A stretch of DNA of 8,019 bases from Clostridiaceae bacterium AF10-41. Its GTDB lineage: Bacteria > Bacillota > Clostridia > Clostridiales > Clostridiaceae. Every line of letters starts with the position of its first letter. The stretch's first letter is position 1. The DNA is taken from assembly GCA_027686065.1 (NCBI GenBank), contig JAQCTH010000109.1, positions 1 to 8,019 on the forward strand, written 5' to 3'. Positions 6,733 to 8,019 of the stretch are shown here, piece by piece. Position numbers and translations under genes: made by a program. The notes under the pieces were generated by a model. It had not been told where the DNA came from. It saw nothing but the letters and a program-made list of their open reading frames with translations, and did not search any database.

Positions 6733-7890
6733 ATGGAATATGATTTAATTGCAACAACAACCTTTGGTCTTGAAGGTATTACTGCAAAAGAATTGAAAGC
6801 TTTAGGTTATGAAGACTTAAAAACAGAAAATGGGAAAGTACATTTTACAGGAGATGAAATGGATATTGCAATAGCTAATATTCATTTAAGAACAGCAGAT
6901 AGAATATTAATAAAAATGGCAGAATTTGAAGCGAGAAGCTTTGAAGAATTATTTCAAGGTACAAAGAGTATAAAATGGAGTGATATAATACCTATAAACG
7001 GTATTATGCATGTTAATGGTAAATCTGTAAAATCAACATTACATAGTGTGCCAGATTGTCAATCTATTGTAAAAAAAGCTATAGTAGACAGCATGAGTAA
7101 TTCTTATGGAATAAAGCAATTTGAGGAAAATGGCCCATTATATAAAATTGAGGTATCAATACTAAAAGATGTTGTAACATTAACAATAGATACTTCAGGA
7201 CCAGGTTTACATAAAAGAGGATATAGAGAAGAAGCTGGAGTAGCACCTCTTAAAGAAACTTTAGCAGCTGCTATGGTACTTATTTCTAGATGGAAAGAAG
7301 ACTTTCTTTTAGTTGATCCTTTTTGTGGATCAGGGACTATACTTATAGAAGCTGCTATGATTATGCAAAATATAGCACCAGGTATGTGTAGAAGTTTTAC
7401 GTGTGAAACTTGGCCAATAATGGAAAGTGATATTTTTGAACAAGTAAGAGAAGGTGCAGAAAGAGGAATTAAAAATAAAGATATAAAGCTTATAGGATAT
7501 GATATAGATGGAAGAATACTTAAAGTAGCAAGAAGTAATGCAGAAAAAGCAGGCGTTTCAAAATATATTGAATTCCAAAGACGAGATTTTAATGATTTTT
7601 CAAACAGCAGTAGATATGGCTTTATAATTTCTAATCCTCCATATGGGGAAAGATTAGGAGAAAAGAAAGAAGTAGAACAGTTATATAAAACTTTTGGAAG
7701 CTTTAAAAAGAAATTTTTCAATTGGGATTATAATGTTCTTACATCTTATGAAGGATTTGAAGGTCCATTTGGAAGAAAATCAACTAAAAACAGAAAGTTA
7801 TATAGTGGTAAATTAAAATGCTATTACTATCAATACTTTGATAATGAGCTTATTAAAAATGATGGAGATATGCTTATAAACCATATATAG
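6733..7890 (+). CDS. THUMP-domain class I SAM-dependent RNA methyltransferase (RlmL/YpsC type)
   Basis: This 385-residue protein starts MEYDLIATTTFGLEG, typical of the YpsC/RlmL-N family. A ferredoxin-like/THUMP region spans ~1-155, then a conserved HKRGYRE (160-166) and a Rossmann-fold methyltransferase domain. The domain holds motif I DPFCGSGTILIEAA (195-208), the acidic strand IGYDIDG (254-260) and motif IV NPPYGERLGE (301-310), the NPPY signature of enzymes that methylate exocyclic amino groups. By family, the likely reaction is N2-methylation of a guanine in 23S rRNA (as E. coli RlmL does at G2445), though it is only about half the length of E. coli RlmL/RlmKL. AAGGAG lies at 6721-6726, overlapping the pyrR stop, so it is co-transcribed with pyrR. 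A terminator follows 40 bases after its stop. Confidence 0.93.
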   Translation: MEYDLIATTTFGLEGITAKELKALGYEDLKTENGKVHFTGDEMDIAIANIHLRTADRILIKMAEFEARSFEELFQGTKSIKWSDIIPINGIMHVNGKSVKSTLHSVPDCQSIVKKAIVDSMSNSYGIKQFEENGPLYKIEVSILKDVVTLTIDTSGPGLHKRGYREEAGVAPLKETLAAAMVLISRWKEDFLLVDPFCGSGTILIEAAMIMQNIAPGMCRSFTCETWPIMESDIFEQVREGAERGIKNKDIKLIGYDIDGRILKVARSNAEKAGVSKYIEFQRRDFNDFSNSSRYGFIISNPPYGERLGEKKEVEQLYKTFGSFKKKFFNWDYNVLTSYEGFEGPFGRKSTKNRKLYSGKLKCYYYQYFDNELIKNDGDMLINHI

Positions 7891-7896
7891 AGACGA

Positions 7897-7925
7897 TTGA
7901 AAATAGGTAGCTTATAGTTGATAAT
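7897..7925 (+). promoter_or_regulatory. Promoter-like sequence just upstream of the final terminator (doubtful)
   Basis: TTGAAA (7897-7902) and GATAAT (7920-7925), each five of six matches to consensus, are spaced by 17 bases. A transcript would start about at the base of the terminator hairpin and probably end within ~45 bases. In DNA this AT-rich such matches arise by chance, so this may not be functional. Confidence 0.25.
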
Positions 7926-7930
7926 TAATG

Positions 7931-7975
7931 AAAGGATATGATTTATAGATTTAGATATAAATCATATCCTTTTTT
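7931..7975 (+). terminator. Rho-independent terminator closing the rluD-pyrR-methyltransferase unit
   Basis: A perfect 17-bp stem (7931-7947 with 7956-7972; AAAGGATATGATTTATA on the left arm) has an 8-base loop (GATTTAGA) and ends in a run of six T residues (7970-7975). It lies 40 bases after the methyltransferase stop. The opposite strand has only three T residues after the hairpin, so it is not clearly bidirectional. Confidence 0.88.
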
Positions 7976-8019
7976 CAATAACTAAAGATATTATAAATGA
8001 TATTATCTTGTAACATAAA

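Noticed and set aside
7104..7721. 205-codon open frame on the - strand inside the methyltransferase gene
   Set aside because: The + strand frame carries all methyltransferase motifs; the antisense product resembles no family I know and has no convincing ribosome binding site in view.
7976..8019. Promoter or start of a further gene at the window end
   Set aside because: The TATAAA and TATTAT strings have no suitable -35 partner at the right spacing and no ribosome binding site or start codon follows within the window.

Overview
The window looks like a stretch of chromosome from a low-GC Gram-positive bacterium of the Clostridium type. The DNA is very AT-rich (well under 35% GC by eye). Arginine is mostly AGA, stops are only TAA or TAG, and ribosome binding sites are strong AGGAGG/GAGGTG types. 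The gene order follows the downstream edge of the division and cell wall (dcw) cluster as known from Bacillus subtilis. All eleven genes lie on the + strand and coding density is very high. I see no mobile element, tRNA, rRNA, CRISPR array or horizontally acquired island.

Layout: (1) positions 1-2482 hold the 3' part of ftsQ/divIB (cut by the window edge), a DUF881 membrane protein, the small basic membrane protein Sbp (DUF1290), and a second DUF881 protein. These are packed tightly as a likely operon. (2) Positions 2580-5146 hold the ylmE-sepF-ylmH-divIVA group: a PLP-binding YggS protein starting at a TTG codon, the FtsZ anchor SepF, an S4-domain RNA-binding protein, and the polar/septal scaffold DivIVA. 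A Rho-independent terminator closes this block at about 5152-5176. (3) A well-formed promoter at 5192-5220 starts a second unit: an RluD-type pseudouridine synthase, PyrR, and a THUMP-domain RlmL/YpsC-type RNA methyltransferase. That unit ends in a 17-bp hairpin terminator at 7931-7975. The last ~45 bases hold no gene.

How the genes fit together: the first two blocks are mostly division and envelope functions (FtsQ in the divisome, SepF tethering FtsZ to the membrane, DivIVA marking curved membrane), with YggS and YlmH as regular passengers. The third block is RNA modification plus pyrimidine control.

Compared with B. subtilis order, several genes are missing at their usual places: ftsA/ftsZ/spoIIGA/sigE/sigG between the second DUF881 gene and ylmE, ylmG between sepF and ylmH, and ileS/lspA between divIVA and rluD. 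The pyr biosynthesis genes do not follow pyrR. This looks like ordinary reshuffling of a conserved neighbourhood. I found no convincing undescribed system. The points most worth a second look are the Gly-to-Cys change in the PRPP loop of PyrR, the start-codon corrections, and a promoter-like sequence that abuts the final hairpin.
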